Shown here one piece after another: positions 39,639-48,375 of a stretch of 64,000 bases of DNA. The position numbers and the translations under genes were made by a program. The stretch is from the NCBI RefSeq assembly GCF_002283365.1, contig NZ_MQWD01000001.1:807694-871693 (forward strand), in the 5' to 3' direction. The notes below the pieces were generated by a model. That model had not been told where the DNA came from. It saw nothing but the letters and a program-made list of their open reading frames with translations, and did no database searches. The stretch's first letter is position 1, and each line of letters begins with the position of its first letter. The stretch is from Rubrivirga marina (GTDB lineage: Bacteria; Bacteroidota; Rhodothermia; Rhodothermales; Rubricoccaceae).

Positions 39639-41072
39639 ATGATCACCGCCGCCGACCTCCGCACGATCGACGTGTTTTCGGACCAGGACGAGGCCGCGCT
39701 CGACTGGCTGGCGTCGGTCGCCGAGGAGCAGACCATCGCGGAGGGCGAGAAGCCGTTCCAGCGCGGCGCGCGGGCCGAGTACCTGTTCGCCGTCGTCGAG
39801 GGCGGCGTACAGATCTTTACCATCCAGGGCGAGAAGCGGACCCTCTTCGGGGCGATCCGCCCCGGCGAGATCTCGGGCCTCCTCCCGTACTCGCGGATGG
39901 AGACGTTCGCCGGCGAGGGCCTCGCCATCGCCGACAGCCGGATCGCGCGGATCCACCAGGACCACTTCACCGAGATGCTCGCGCGGATGCCCGAGGTGGG
40001 CAAGCGGCTCGTCGCGCGCATGACCGACCGCGTGCGCGAATCGTCGCGGACGGAGGTCCAGCGCGAGAAGATGATGTCGCTCGGGAAGCTCTCAGCCGGG
40101 CTCGCCCACGAGCTCAACAACCCGGCCGCCGCCATCCGCCGCTCCGTGGCCGACCTCCGGGCCCGCCTCGAGATGATGCCGAAGATGGTGACGCGCCTCA
40201 CCGGCCACGGCCTCACGCCCGACCAGGTCGAGGCCGCCCGCGGCGCGCTCATGACCTGCACCGCGCCCACGCCCGGCACGCTCACGGCTGTCCAGCGCGG
40301 CGAGAAGGAGGACGAGCTGGCCGACTGGCTCGACGACCACGACGTCCCTCACGCCTACGTCGTGGCCGAAGTGTTGGCCGACGAGGGCGTCACGACGAAG
40401 GCGCTCACCCACATGGCCGAGCACGTCGACGAGACCGCGCTCGCCGACGTGATCTTGTGGATTGAAAAGGGGTTGGCGGCCGACCGGCTCCTCGCCGAGA
40501 TCGAGCGGGCCGCCGGCCGCATCTCCGACCTCGTGGCGTCGGTGAAGGGGTACACGCACCGCGACCAGGCCCCCGACCGCCAGCGGGTCGACGTCCACGC
40601 GGGCCTCGACCAGACGCTGACGATGCTCGGCCACGCCATCAAGGTCAAAAACATTCACGTCGCCCGCGACTACGGCGACGACGTCCCCGAGGTCTGTGTC
40701 TTCCCCGGAGAGATCAACCAGGTCTGGACGAACCTCCTCGACAACGCGTTCGACGCCATCGGCGAGGGCGGCGAGGTCCGCCTCGGCACGCGCGTGGAGG
40801 GGGCCCTGGTGTGCGTCACCATCGCCGACGACGGGCCGGGCATCCCGGCCGACGCGCAGGAGCAGATCTTCGAGCCGTTCTTCACCACCAAGGAGCCGGG
40901 CAAGGGGACGGGCCTGGGCCTCGACATCGCCCGGCGGATCGTGATGCAGCACGAGGGCCGGATCACGGTCGAGAGCGAGCCGGGGCGGACCGTCTTCGAG
41001 GTCTGCCTCCCGATCGACGCGCCCAAGGCCTCCGTGACGCCGCTCGACGCACTCGAAGGGGTGGAGGCCTAA
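39639..41072 (+). CDS. cyclic-nucleotide-domain sensor histidine kinase
   Basis: This 477-aa soluble protein fuses an N-terminal cNMP-binding-type domain (about 1-120, with a phosphate-cassette-like RPGEISGLL) to a histidine kinase. The phospho-acceptor is His157 in GLAHELNNPAAA. The ATPase domain shows the N box NLLDNAFDAI, G1 ADDGPGIP, the F region and G2 GTGLGLDIARRI. There is no membrane segment. No response-regulator gene is adjacent, so its output partner is elsewhere. It could act like thioredoxin-reductase-associated CNB kinases. ATG 39639 starts the domain. Confidence 0.85.
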   Translation: MITAADLRTIDVFSDQDEAALDWLASVAEEQTIAEGEKPFQRGARAEYLFAVVEGGVQIFTIQGEKRTLFGAIRPGEISGLLPYSRMETFAGEGLAIADSRIARIHQDHFTEMLARMPEVGKRLVARMTDRVRESSRTEVQREKMMSLGKLSAGLAHELNNPAAAIRRSVADLRARLEMMPKMVTRLTGHGLTPDQVEAARGALMTCTAPTPGTLTAVQRGEKEDELADWLDDHDVPHAYVVAEVLADEGVTTKALTHMAEHVDETALADVILWIEKGLAADRLLAEIERAAGRISDLVASVKGYTHRDQAPDRQRVDVHAGLDQTLTMLGHAIKVKNIHVARDYGDDVPEVCVFPGEINQVWTNLLDNAFDAIGEGGEVRLGTRVEGALVCVTIADDGPGIPADAQEQIFEPFFTTKEPGKGTGLGLDIARRIVMQHEGRITVESEPGRTVFEVCLPIDAPKASVTPLDALEGVEA

Positions 41073-41151
41073 ACACGGCACGCGCGGGCGACACAAGCAG
41101 TGTCAGCGGGCCGAGAGGGAACGCGGGAGGGGCGGCAGCGATAGGCCGGCC

Positions 41152-42609
41152 ATGGACCTTGGCACCTTCGACCTCGGCCTCGCCGGCTGGGGCCTCTTCG
41201 TCGTCTACGCCGCGGGCGTGCTCACGGCCGTCGATGCGGTCATGAACGCGCGGACGCCGCAGGGCGCGACGGCGTGGGTGTTCGCCCTCGCCACACTGCC
41301 TCTCGCGGCGCTCCCGCTGTACTGGATCTTCGGGCGGTTCAAGTTCGAGGACTACCTCACCACGCTCCGCGACTTCGACTCCGAGATCGCGGACGGGCTG
41401 GCAAAGGCGAAGGAGGGGCCGCTCCGACCGTTCCTCATACGTGATAAGCGGGAGAGCGACGGACGCGAGGTCGGCGAAATGCGGGCGTTCGACGAGATGG
41501 CGACGCTTCCGTTCACGCGGGGCAACGACGTCCGCCTGCTGATCAACGGCGACGCGACGTTCGAGGCGCTCTTCGAGGCCCTCGACGCCGCCGAGGACTA
41601 CATCCTCACCCAGTTCTACATCGTCCACGACGACGACATCGGGCGGCGCTACAAGCGGCACCTCCTCGACGCCGCCCGCCGCGGCGTGACCGTCCGGTTC
41701 ATGTACGACACCGTCGGGTGCTGGAAGCTGCCGAAGGCCTACAAGCGCGAGCTCGAGGACGCCGGCGTGTGCCTCTGCCCCTTCACCGGCCCGCGGAACT
41801 GGCTCAAGAAGCTCCGGCTCAACTTCCGCAACCACCGCAAGATCACCGTCGTGGACGGCCGGATCGGGTTCGTGGGCGGCCACAACGTGGGCGACGAGTA
41901 CCTCGGCAATACGGAAGACTTTCCGCACTGGCGCGACACGCACCTCCGCGTCGAGGGGCCGATCGTGCAGGGCCTCCAGTTGTCGTTCGCCCGCGACTGG
42001 TACTACGGGACCCGCGAGGAGCTCGACGGCCTCGTGTGGGCCCCCGAGGCGGCCGGGGCCGACCGCACGGCGCTCGTGATGTCATCCGGCCCGGCCGATG
42101 AGATCGAGACGTGCGGCCTGCTGTACACCCACGCCATCGAGAGTGCGGAGAAGCGCGTTTGGATCGCGACGCCGTACTTCGTGCCCGACGGCCGCGTGCT
42201 CGGCGCCCTCCAGCTGGCGGCCCTCCGCGGCGTCGACGTCCGGGTGATCATGCCGCGGACGAGCGACAGCGTGCTCTTCAAGTGGGTCCCCTACGCGTAC
42301 CTCCCCGAGGTCGAGCGCGCCGGCGTGAAGGTCTACCTCTACGAGCCGGGCTTCATGCACCAGAAGGTCGCCCTCGTCGACGACGACTTCGCCATCGTGG
42401 GCACGGCCAACTTCGACAACCGCTCGTTCCGGCTCAACTTCGAGACGACCGTCGTCACGCGCGACGCCGAGATTTGTGGCGAGGTCGCGTCGATGCTGGA
42501 GCGCGACATCGAGCGCGCCACGCGGATCACGCGCGAGGACCTCGCCGACAAGTCGTTCGCCTTCCGGTTCGCGGCCAACGCCACGCAGCTCCTGGCGCCG
42601 GTGCTCTGA
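41152..42609 (+). CDS. cls: cardiolipin synthase (PLD type)
   Basis: This enzyme joins two phosphatidylglycerols into cardiolipin at the inner membrane. The 485-aa protein has two N-terminal membrane helices (about 10-28 and 38-62, the PLDc_N region) and two phospholipase D HKD motifs. These are HRKITVVDG (His228) and HQKVALVDD (His403), each followed by the GSxN-like segments GFVGGHN and IVGTANFDNRS. All active-site residues are intact and the length is typical. A hairpin follows the stop. Confidence 0.93.
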   Translation: MDLGTFDLGLAGWGLFVVYAAGVLTAVDAVMNARTPQGATAWVFALATLPLAALPLYWIFGRFKFEDYLTTLRDFDSEIADGLAKAKEGPLRPFLIRDKRESDGREVGEMRAFDEMATLPFTRGNDVRLLINGDATFEALFEALDAAEDYILTQFYIVHDDDIGRRYKRHLLDAARRGVTVRFMYDTVGCWKLPKAYKRELEDAGVCLCPFTGPRNWLKKLRLNFRNHRKITVVDGRIGFVGGHNVGDEYLGNTEDFPHWRDTHLRVEGPIVQGLQLSFARDWYYGTREELDGLVWAPEAAGADRTALVMSSGPADEIETCGLLYTHAIESAEKRVWIATPYFVPDGRVLGALQLAALRGVDVRVIMPRTSDSVLFKWVPYAYLPEVERAGVKVYLYEPGFMHQKVALVDDDFAIVGTANFDNRSFRLNFETTVVTRDAEICGEVASMLERDIERATRITREDLADKSFAFRFAANATQLLAPVL

Positions 42610-42620
42610 GGCGCCGGGGT

Positions 42621-42644
42621 GCCCGCCTCGGCATCGAGGCGGGC
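42621..42644. terminator. terminator hairpin between cls and the stress-protein gene
   Basis: A perfect 10-bp inverted repeat GCCCGCCTCG/CGAGGCGGGC (42621-42630/42635-42644) with loop GCAT lies between two convergent genes. It contains the GAGGCGGGC motif found in many gaps of this window. Confidence 0.7.
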
Positions 42645-42648
42645 GCGG

Positions 42649-43503
42649 TCAGTGGTACAGGAACAGCGGGACCGTCGCCTCCTCGAGCAGCCGCGTCGCG
42701 CTCGACCCGAAGATCATCTTGCGGAAGCCCGACTTGGCGTAGGCCCCGGACACGACGAGGTCGGCGCGGTCGCCCTGCGCCAGTTCGAGGATCCGGTCCG
42801 ACGCGTGGGTGCTCTCGATGCCAGTCGTCGTGACGGTTTCAAATCCGTGGGCCGTGAGGTAGGCCGCGGCGTCGGCGCGGAGCCGCTCGCTGGCCAACCG
42901 GTCGGCCTCGCTGCTTCCGCGGACGTGAACGATCTCGACGGCGAGGTCGGTCCCGAACGGCGCGAGGTGGGCAAACTTCTGGAGCGCCCGCGCGGACGGC
43001 GCGCTGCCGTCATAAGCGACGGCGACCCGGGACACCGCTGGGCGCGTCTGGCCGACGATCAGTGTCGCCGCGGCGGCCTCCTGGAGCACCTTGCCCAGCG
43101 TGTGCGTCCGCTTCTCGGGTTCGGCGTAGTAGAAGTGGCTCTCCCGGCCGGTCACCAGCAGGTCGTGTGTCCGCATCTCGTCGAGCAGGCTCTTGACGAG
43201 CTCGCCCTCCCCAACGCGGTCGCCCGTGTGACGGACGCCCTCTGCCTCGACGCGCTCGGTGAACTGGGCGATGAGTTCGTTCGCTCGCTGGCGGGTTTCC
43301 TCGGTGAGCCTCTCCCGGAGCTTCTCGGCGTAGTACATCGACCCGATGCCCCCGCCCGTGGCCTCCTGCCCGATGGAGTCCTTGTCGACGAACGCGAGCC
43401 CGGTGAGCTCTCCGTCGGTCCGTTTGGCGATGTCGATGGCCGTCTCCGTCGCGATGGGCGTGTCGGAGTCAGGGTCGAGAACGACGAGGATGCGCTGAGT
43501 CAT
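42649..43503 (-). CDS. tandem-domain universal stress protein
   Basis: This 284-aa cytoplasmic protein has two UspA-type domains. The N-terminal one starts RILVVLDPDSDTPIA. The C-terminal one starts VSRVAVAYDGSAPSARAL and ends with a nucleotide-loop pattern (VSGAYAKSGFRKMIFGSSA) like ATP-binding Usp proteins. ATG 43503 is chosen over 43548, which adds 15 unrelated residues. Its upstream region is the edge of the putative replication origin and includes the palindrome TGGTATACCA (43589-43598), a possible operator. Confidence 0.88.
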   Translation of the reverse strand: MTQRILVVLDPDSDTPIATETAIDIAKRTDGELTGLAFVDKDSIGQEATGGGIGSMYYAEKLRERLTEETRQRANELIAQFTERVEAEGVRHTGDRVGEGELVKSLLDEMRTHDLLVTGRESHFYYAEPEKRTHTLGKVLQEAAAATLIVGQTRPAVSRVAVAYDGSAPSARALQKFAHLAPFGTDLAVEIVHVRGSSEADRLASERLRADAAAYLTAHGFETVTTTGIESTHASDRILELAQGDRADLVVSGAYAKSGFRKMIFGSSATRLLEEATVPLFLYH

Positions 43504-43654
43504 GGCCAGGGGGAGAAGGGACTCGAAGGTACGCGAGGAGAGCCCCAAGGCGTTCCGACTGACAGCCTGTCACGGACTGGTCTACGAGTGGTATACCAGA
43601 GGCGATCAGTGGTCTATCCCGTCGGTCGCCCTCCTCCGGTTCCGTCCACACCCC

Positions 43655-43700
43655 TCTGTATTACTCTGTATGAAAGAATAGAATGCTGAAGAAGTAGTAG
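43655..43700 (+). other. candidate DNA unwinding element with DnaA-trios
   Basis: This AT-richer stretch ends in the trinucleotides AAG-AAG-TAG-TAG (43689-43700). A GC-rich GGC and two successive boxes (43704-43712, 43713-43721) follow immediately. The order AT-rich, trios, GC spacer, DnaA boxes is that of the basal unwinding system described for Bacillus subtilis. Confidence 0.7.
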
Positions 43701-43915
43701 GGCTGTGGATCCCGTGGACAACCCTGGAGGCCGGTGTGCTGTGGAGAGCCGTGGACAACACCCCCCACCCATCCACAGCGGCGTCCACGACGTCCGTGTC
43801 GAATCCAGTCGCTGGAGAGGCCGTCTGGGGCGATCGGGGGGGTGCCGTCCACATCTCCACACTCGTCCACAGCAAGGCGGCGCGTCTAGCCCGTTCGGTG
43901 GAAGGGCAGAGAGGG

Positions 43916-43924
43916 TGTGGACAA
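43916..43924 (-). promoter_or_regulatory. perfect DnaA box TTGTCCACA
   Basis: The minus strand reads TTGTCCACA, the high-GC form of the DnaA box. It sits in the middle of the box cluster, about 195 nt from the unwinding region. Confidence 0.75.
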
Positions 43925-44123
43925 GAGGTCGCACAGCCCGTGGGCGGTCTGGGGTTGACGAGAGGCCCAGGTCCCCCACCATCGGGAGCGTCCACAGGGC
44001 TTCCCAGTCCGGCTGGGGTTTTCCACACCTCCATCCACAGTGTGGATAGCCTTTTTCAGGGCGTTTGAGCCGGTCGGTGGATGGCCTCGGTCCGACAGCG
44101 ACACGGAATGAGCCCGAACAGAG

Positions 44124-44157
44124 GCGGGGCCGCGCCGACACATCGACACGGCCCCGC
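44124..44157. terminator. hairpin downstream of pgi, bordering oriC
   Basis: A perfect 9-bp inverted repeat GCGGGGCCG/CGGCCCCGC (44124-44132/44149-44157) with a 16-nt loop lies 25 nt past the pgi stop. It could stop pgi transcription before it enters the box cluster. Confidence 0.5.
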
Positions 44158-44181
44158 GGGAAATAAGACGTTCGGAGTCTG

Positions 44182-45462
44182 CTACGGCCGGCCGAGGAGG
44201 GAGAACATCTTCTGCTTATAGGTCTCGACGCCCGGCTGATTGAAGGGGTCGACGTCCAGCATCGTCCCGCTCACGGCGACGGCGTGCTCGTAGAAGTAGA
44301 GGAGGCGCCCGAGCGTCTCGGCGTCGAGGCGTGAGAGCGTGAGCGTCCAGTTGGGGACGCCGCCCTCAGCATGGGCCTCGGCCGTCCCCTCGTAGGCCTT
44401 CTCATTGACGAAGCCGTAGGGCTTGCCGGCGAGGTAGTTCAGCCCGTCCGGGTCGCTGTCCTCCTCCTTCACCGCCGGGCCGTCGTCGGCGTCGTCGATG
44501 CGGAGGAACGTCTCGACGAGCACGCGCTGGCCCTGCTGGACGTACTGCCCGACCGAGTGGAGGTCGGTGGTGTACTGGAGCGTGACCGGGAACAGACCCT
44601 TCCCCTCTTTCCCTTCGCTCTCGCCGAAGAGTTGTTGCCACCAGTCACCGATGCCGGTCAGCCGCGGGTCCATCGAGGCGAGGACCTCCGTCTTGTAGCC
44701 GGACTCGTGGAAGGCGTGGCGGTCGGCGGCGTACTGGAGCGCCGGGTGGGAGGCGTCCGCCTCGGTGAGCTCGCGGGCTTCGGCGACGGCGCCGTAGAAC
44801 AGCGTCCGCACGTCGACGCCCGAGGCGGCGATGGGCAGGAGGCCGACCGGCGTGAGGACCGAGAACCGTCCGCCGACGTCGTCCGGCACCACGTAGCGGC
44901 GGTAGCCGCGCTCGACGGCGAAGTCGTGGAGCGTGCCCCGCTGAGCGTCCGTCGTGGCGATGATCCGTCGGTCGGCGTCGTCGAACCGATCCTCCAGGAA
45001 CCGGCGCGCGAGGCGGAAGGCCAGCGCCGGCTCCAGCGTCGTCCCCGACTTGGAGATGATGTTGATGTAGACGCTCTTGCCGTCGAGGTACTCGAAGAGG
45101 CGTCGGTGGTAGTCCGGTCCGAGGTGGTGGCCGGCGAAGAGGACCTCCGGGCCGTCATCCGAGAACGGCGGGACGAGCGCCTGCATGACGGCCTCGGCAC
45201 CGAGGTACGACCCGCCGATCCCGATGCAGAGGAGCGCGTCGGCCCGCTCGCGAATCTCGTTGGCCGTGTCGGCGACGCTTTCGAGGAGGGCGTCGTCGGG
45301 GTCGAGGAGCATCTGACGCCAGCCGAGCATCTCAGGGCTGGCGGTCTCACCGTTGAGGACACGCTGGTGAGCGGCGAGGACGTCACCGTCGAGGGCGTCG
45401 CGGTCGACGTCGAGCTCGGCGAGCGCGTCGGCGGCGTACTGGCGGTCGAAGTGGAGGGGCAT
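44182..45462 (-). CDS. pgi: glucose-6-phosphate isomerase
   Basis: PGI interconverts glucose-6-phosphate and fructose-6-phosphate. The 426-aa protein belongs to the shorter Bacillus/Bacteroidota-type PGI. It shows GIGGSYLGAEA (phosphate loop), SKSGTTLEPALAF and GGRFSVLTPVGLLP, plus the C-terminal catalytic lysine region near QPGVETYKQKMF. ATG 45462 gives the family start; an upstream in-frame ATG adds 45 unrelated residues. It runs toward the putative origin. Confidence 0.95.
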   Translation of the reverse strand: MPLHFDRQYAADALAELDVDRDALDGDVLAAHQRVLNGETASPEMLGWRQMLLDPDDALLESVADTANEIRERADALLCIGIGGSYLGAEAVMQALVPPFSDDGPEVLFAGHHLGPDYHRRLFEYLDGKSVYINIISKSGTTLEPALAFRLARRFLEDRFDDADRRIIATTDAQRGTLHDFAVERGYRRYVVPDDVGGRFSVLTPVGLLPIAASGVDVRTLFYGAVAEARELTEADASHPALQYAADRHAFHESGYKTEVLASMDPRLTGIGDWWQQLFGESEGKEGKGLFPVTLQYTTDLHSVGQYVQQGQRVLVETFLRIDDADDGPAVKEEDSDPDGLNYLAGKPYGFVNEKAYEGTAEAHAEGGVPNWTLTLSRLDAETLGRLLYFYEHAVAVSGTMLDVDPFNQPGVETYKQKMFSLLGRP

Positions 45463-45560
45463 GGGTCGGGTGGAGAGGGGCGGTGCGAACGCCCGCGGCC
45501 CGACGTGGTGCCGCAGTTGGGTCCAGGACCGGAGCCCGATCAAGCGGCCGCCGTCCCGAT

Positions 45561-46097
45561 TCAGTCCGCCTCGGTGAGACGGTCGAGGCGGGCGCACTGA
45601 CGCCGCGCGCGGGCGCGGACGGACGGCGCCGGGTGGTCGAGCGCGGCCTCGACGGATGGGCGAACCCGCTCGAGAAGGCTCGGATGCTGATGCACGACGG
45701 CGACGAGCGCGTCGAGTGCGTTCGCGCGGACCGCGGAGGGCTCGGTCCGCAACCAGTGGGCGGCGTGGTCGACCAGCCGGTGGGCGCTCTCGACGTCGAA
45801 CGGGACGCGCGACAGCAGAAGCGGGAGCAGTCGGCGGAGCGCGCCACCGGGTCGGTCGGCCTCGGCCGCGTCGAGGAGGGCTCCGGCGAAGGGCGCCAGC
45901 GGGCGCGGGTCGTGGCGCGCGGCCCGGTCGAGGGCGATCGCCGCGCGGTTGCGGAGGCCCTCCTCGTCGTGAGCCAGCGCGTCGACGAGGACCTCGACGA
46001 GGTCGGGATGAGTGACGACCTCCTCCGCGACGGCCCGGGCGTGGCCCAGGGTGCCGGGCGTGTCGCCCTCGGCGAGACGGAGGAGCACCGGGTGCAC
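45561..46097 (-). CDS. HEAT-repeat-like protein
   Basis: This 178-aa, almost wholly helical protein has repeated leucine/alanine/arginine helices (LVDALAHDEEGLRNRAAIAL, VEAALDHPAPSVRARARRQ) in the style of HEAT repeats. No signal or catalytic motif is present. It starts with GTG one base after the stop of the DUF1028 gene, so the two are translationally coupled. The function is unknown. A scaffold or regulator role is only a guess. Confidence 0.65.
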   Translation of the reverse strand: MHPVLLRLAEGDTPGTLGHARAVAEEVVTHPDLVEVLVDALAHDEEGLRNRAAIALDRAARHDPRPLAPFAGALLDAAEADRPGGALRRLLPLLLSRVPFDVESAHRLVDHAAHWLRTEPSAVRANALDALVAVVHQHPSLLERVRPSVEAALDHPAPSVRARARRQCARLDRLTEAD

Positions 46098-46098
46098 G

Positions 46099-47148
46099 CT
46101 ACCGGTAGCGGCCCTCGCGGAAGACCGACCGGATGTCCTCCAGCACCTCCCGGTCGATCCGGAGCGTCTCCCCCGCCGCGAGGTCGACGTCAGCGACCTC
46201 GTCGATGCGGAGGTCGTAGTTCTCCCAGCCCATGTAGTCGGTCAGGATCTTCTGGAACCCGGCGTCGACCTCGCCATCGGCTGGGCCGTCGTAGAAGTCG
46301 CGCTCGATCCAGATCTCCTGGAGCTCACGGGCGATCGCGGGCGTGACCTCGACCATGTCGGCCGGGTCGGAGTCGGTGAAGTAGAGGTCGTTGAGCGCGA
46401 CGAGCCGCTCGAGCTCGGCGAGCGGCGTCGGGTGGTCGTAGACCGAGATGTCGACAACGACGTCAGAGCCGTCGTAGCCTGCGCCCTGGCGGTGGACGAC
46501 GAGGGCCGCGGACTGCTCGCCGCGCTTGTCGCCGCCCGCGCGGCCGCCCGCGACGAGGGCCGCCGTGAGCCGTTGCGCGAGCGTGCCCGACGTCGCTTCG
46601 AATGTCTCCGCGATCGCGTCGACGGTGGCCTGCGAGACGAGGATGTTGCCCTGGGCCGCGTAGCCCTGTCCGACCGCGACCACGCCCGCCTCGGCGACGG
46701 CGTCGGAGCCGCCGACCCGCCCGCCGCGCCACTCGAAGGCGTCGGCGCCGGTGAACGTCGCGGCGTTGCCGTGCGCGTCGACCATCCCGACCTGCCGGAC
46801 GGCCGGGTTCGGGTCGTTGCGCATCGAGATGCGAAGGGCCTCCTCGGCCGTCGCGCCCTGGCGCATGAGCGCGATGCCCTCCGGACCGTACGCGAGGCGG
46901 GCGAAGCTCTGCGTCGCGACGGCGCCGACTCCGGCTTGGACGGTCGGCACCATGAATCGGACGTTCGGGAACTTCGACTGGACCGCCACGCCGATCTCGC
47001 CCGTCGTCGTGTCGACGGCGACGATCGAGAACGTCGACACGAGCGGGTCGTCGGTCACGACTCGCTCGGCCTCGAGCCCGCAGCCGCTGACAGCGAGCCC
47101 GACCAGTGCGACGAGGGAAACGAACAGGCGGGGGGCGGGCGTTGGCAT
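46099..47148 (-). CDS. DUF1028-domain lipoprotein
   Basis: This 349-aa protein has a lipoprotein signal ending in VSGC and a DUF1028 domain. The domain is an Ntn-hydrolase-like fold that begins right at FSIVAVDTTTGEIGVAVQSKFPNV and continues with the typical GVGAVATQSFA. A C-terminal part of about 110 residues carries a peptidoglycan-binding-like region in other members and is acidic here. The enzymatic activity is unproven. ATG 47148 is the only start that keeps the lipobox at the N-terminus. Confidence 0.85.
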   Translation of the reverse strand: MPTPAPRLFVSLVALVGLAVSGCGLEAERVVTDDPLVSTFSIVAVDTTTGEIGVAVQSKFPNVRFMVPTVQAGVGAVATQSFARLAYGPEGIALMRQGATAEEALRISMRNDPNPAVRQVGMVDAHGNAATFTGADAFEWRGGRVGGSDAVAEAGVVAVGQGYAAQGNILVSQATVDAIAETFEATSGTLAQRLTAALVAGGRAGGDKRGEQSAALVVHRQGAGYDGSDVVVDISVYDHPTPLAELERLVALNDLYFTDSDPADMVEVTPAIARELQEIWIERDFYDGPADGEVDAGFQKILTDYMGWENYDLRIDEVADVDLAAGETLRIDREVLEDIRSVFREGRYR

Positions 47149-47188
47149 CGGTGTCTGGTCCACGAAAGGGTTCCGTAGTCTAGCGCCC

Positions 47189-47869
47189 ATGCCCCTCACC
47201 CGTCCCGTCCGATTCCTCCTGCTCGCCGCCACCTTATGTATAGGGGCGGTGCCGGCCGTGGCCCAGGGCGAGGTCCAGATCGCCCGCGTCCAGTACGGCG
47301 GCGGCGGCGACTGGTACTCCGGCGACCCGCTCCCGACCCTGATCGCGTTCGCCCGCGAGCACTCGCTCCTCGACCTCGCGCCCGAGCCGATCACCGTCGA
47401 GCTGACGAGCGACCGGCTGTTCACGGTCCCGATCCTCTACCTCAACGGGCACGGCAACGTGGTCCTCACCGACGCCGAGGCGGGCCGCCTCCGGCGCTAC
47501 CTCGAGGGCGGCGGGTTCCTCATCGTCAACGACGACTATGGGCTGGACGAGGCCGTCCGCCGTGAGCTCCGGAAGGTGTTCCCCGAGCAGGAGCTCCAAC
47601 CGCTCCCGGCGTCGCACCCGGTGTACCGCGCCCACTACGACTTCCCGGACGGGCTGCCCAAGATCCACGAGCACGACGGCGAGCCGGCCGTCGGGTACGG
47701 GCTGTTCCATGAGGGACGGCTCGTCGTGTTCTACGCCCACGAGAGCGACCTCGGCGACGGGTGGGAGCCGGCGGGCGTCCACCCCGACTCGCCGGCGGCG
47801 CGCGAGGCCGCGCTCCGGATGGGCGTCAACCTCCTGGTCTACGCCATGACGCAGGGCGTCGTGCAGTAG
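47189..47869 (+). CDS. DUF4159-domain secreted protein
   Basis: This 226-aa protein has a signal peptide ([19 protein letters not shown]) followed by a DUF4159 domain. Hallmarks are [29 protein letters not shown] and a gatase-like [14 protein letters not shown]4159 genes usually accompany BatA, DUF58 and MoxR genes in Bacteroidota. Here the BatA-like gene is 43 kb away. The molecular role is unknown. It is divergent from the DUF1028 gene across 40 bp. Confidence 0.88.
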   Translation: MPLTRPVRFLLLAATLCIGAVPAVAQGEVQIARVQYGGGGDWYSGDPLPTLIAFAREHSLLDLAPEPITVELTSDRLFTVPILYLNGHGNVVLTDAEAGRLRRYLEGGGFLIVNDDYGLDEAVRRELRKVFPEQELQPLPASHPVYRAHYDFPDGLPKIHEHDGEPAVGYGLFHEGRLVVFYAHESDLGDGWEPAGVHPDSPAAREAALRMGVNLLVYAMTQGVVQ

Positions 47870-47877
47870 GCACGGCC

Positions 47878-47885
47878 TACCTTTG
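47878..47885 (+). promoter_or_regulatory. perfect Bacteroidota-type -7 element TACCTTTG
   Basis: TACCTTTG matches TAnnTTTG at every fixed position. It lies 56 nt before the ATG of the next small gene, directly after the DUF4159 stop. Confidence 0.5.
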
Positions 47886-47941
47886 GACGCGGCAAAACCG
47901 GCCGATACCCTCTGTCCGCCGTCTCCGAACCTGCCGGCCCC

Positions 47942-48283
47942 ATGACTCCCGGACGCGTCCTTTTCGTCGGTCTGATCCTGATCGCGGGCGTGCTATACCT
48001 GCTCAACCCGGGACCCGAGGCGTTCCAGGAGTTCCTCCAGGCCGAGGCGGCAGCGCGCGCCCGCGAGAGCGGCGAGTCGGGCAACAGCGTAACGGACTTC
48101 CTCGACGACCGCCTCGGCCGCCGCGCGGGCCGGGTCGACGTCGAGGACGTCGAGCGGGTGGACTACCACGTGGCGAGCGTTTATCGCGTCGACCTCAACG
48201 GGCGGTTCCCGGGGGGCGAGTGGGAGTACCTCGGCATCGCCGGCTGGTTCACGCCCATCGAGCAGCCGGGCGACGACCGGTAG
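47942..48283 (+). CDS. small membrane-anchored protein
   Basis: This 113-aa protein has one N-terminal membrane helix ([16 protein letters not shown]) and a soluble, mostly acidic remainder. Its last part ([30 protein letters not shown]) looks like a short beta domain. It resembles DUF4359-type proteins in layout, but I cannot assign a family with certainty. It precedes glyA, which has its own promoter-like element. Confidence 0.6.
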   Translation: MTPGRVLFVGLILIAGVLYLLNPGPEAFQEFLQAEAAARARESGESGNSVTDFLDDRLGRRAGRVDVEDVERVDYHVASVYRVDLNGRFPGGEWEYLGIAGWFTPIEQPGDDR

Positions 48284-48346
48284 CGGGCGAGTCCGCAGGG
48301 CTCCCGAGGCGGGCCGTATCGGGCCATTCCTGCGTGGGCCGTGGGC

Positions 48347-48354
48347 TAGCTTTC
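48347..48354 (+). promoter_or_regulatory. -7-like promoter element TAGCTTTC before glyA
   Basis: TAGCTTTC lies 21 nt before the glyA ATG and is identical to the element before hflX. It is preceded by a copy of CCGAGGCGGGC at 48304-48314. Confidence 0.45.
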
Positions 48355-48375
48355 GGCGCCCCCGCCGAACGCTCC

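Larger units (their letters stand above)
43640..44050. other. oriC: putative chromosomal replication origin (oriC)
   Basis: The gap between the stress-protein gene and pgi (43504-44181) has no reading frame of substance but is packed with DnaA-box-like 9-mers. One perfect TTGTCCACA is at 43916-43924 (minus). Matches at 8 of 9 are at 43713, 43750, 43863, 44019 and 44041. Matches at 7 of 9 are at 43642, 43704, 43740, 43769, 43845, 43853, 43988 and 44031. Two boxes face each other across one base at 44033-44047. An AT-richer stretch lies at the left end. This density is seen nowhere else in the window. No dnaA or dnaN adjoins it. Confidence 0.82.
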
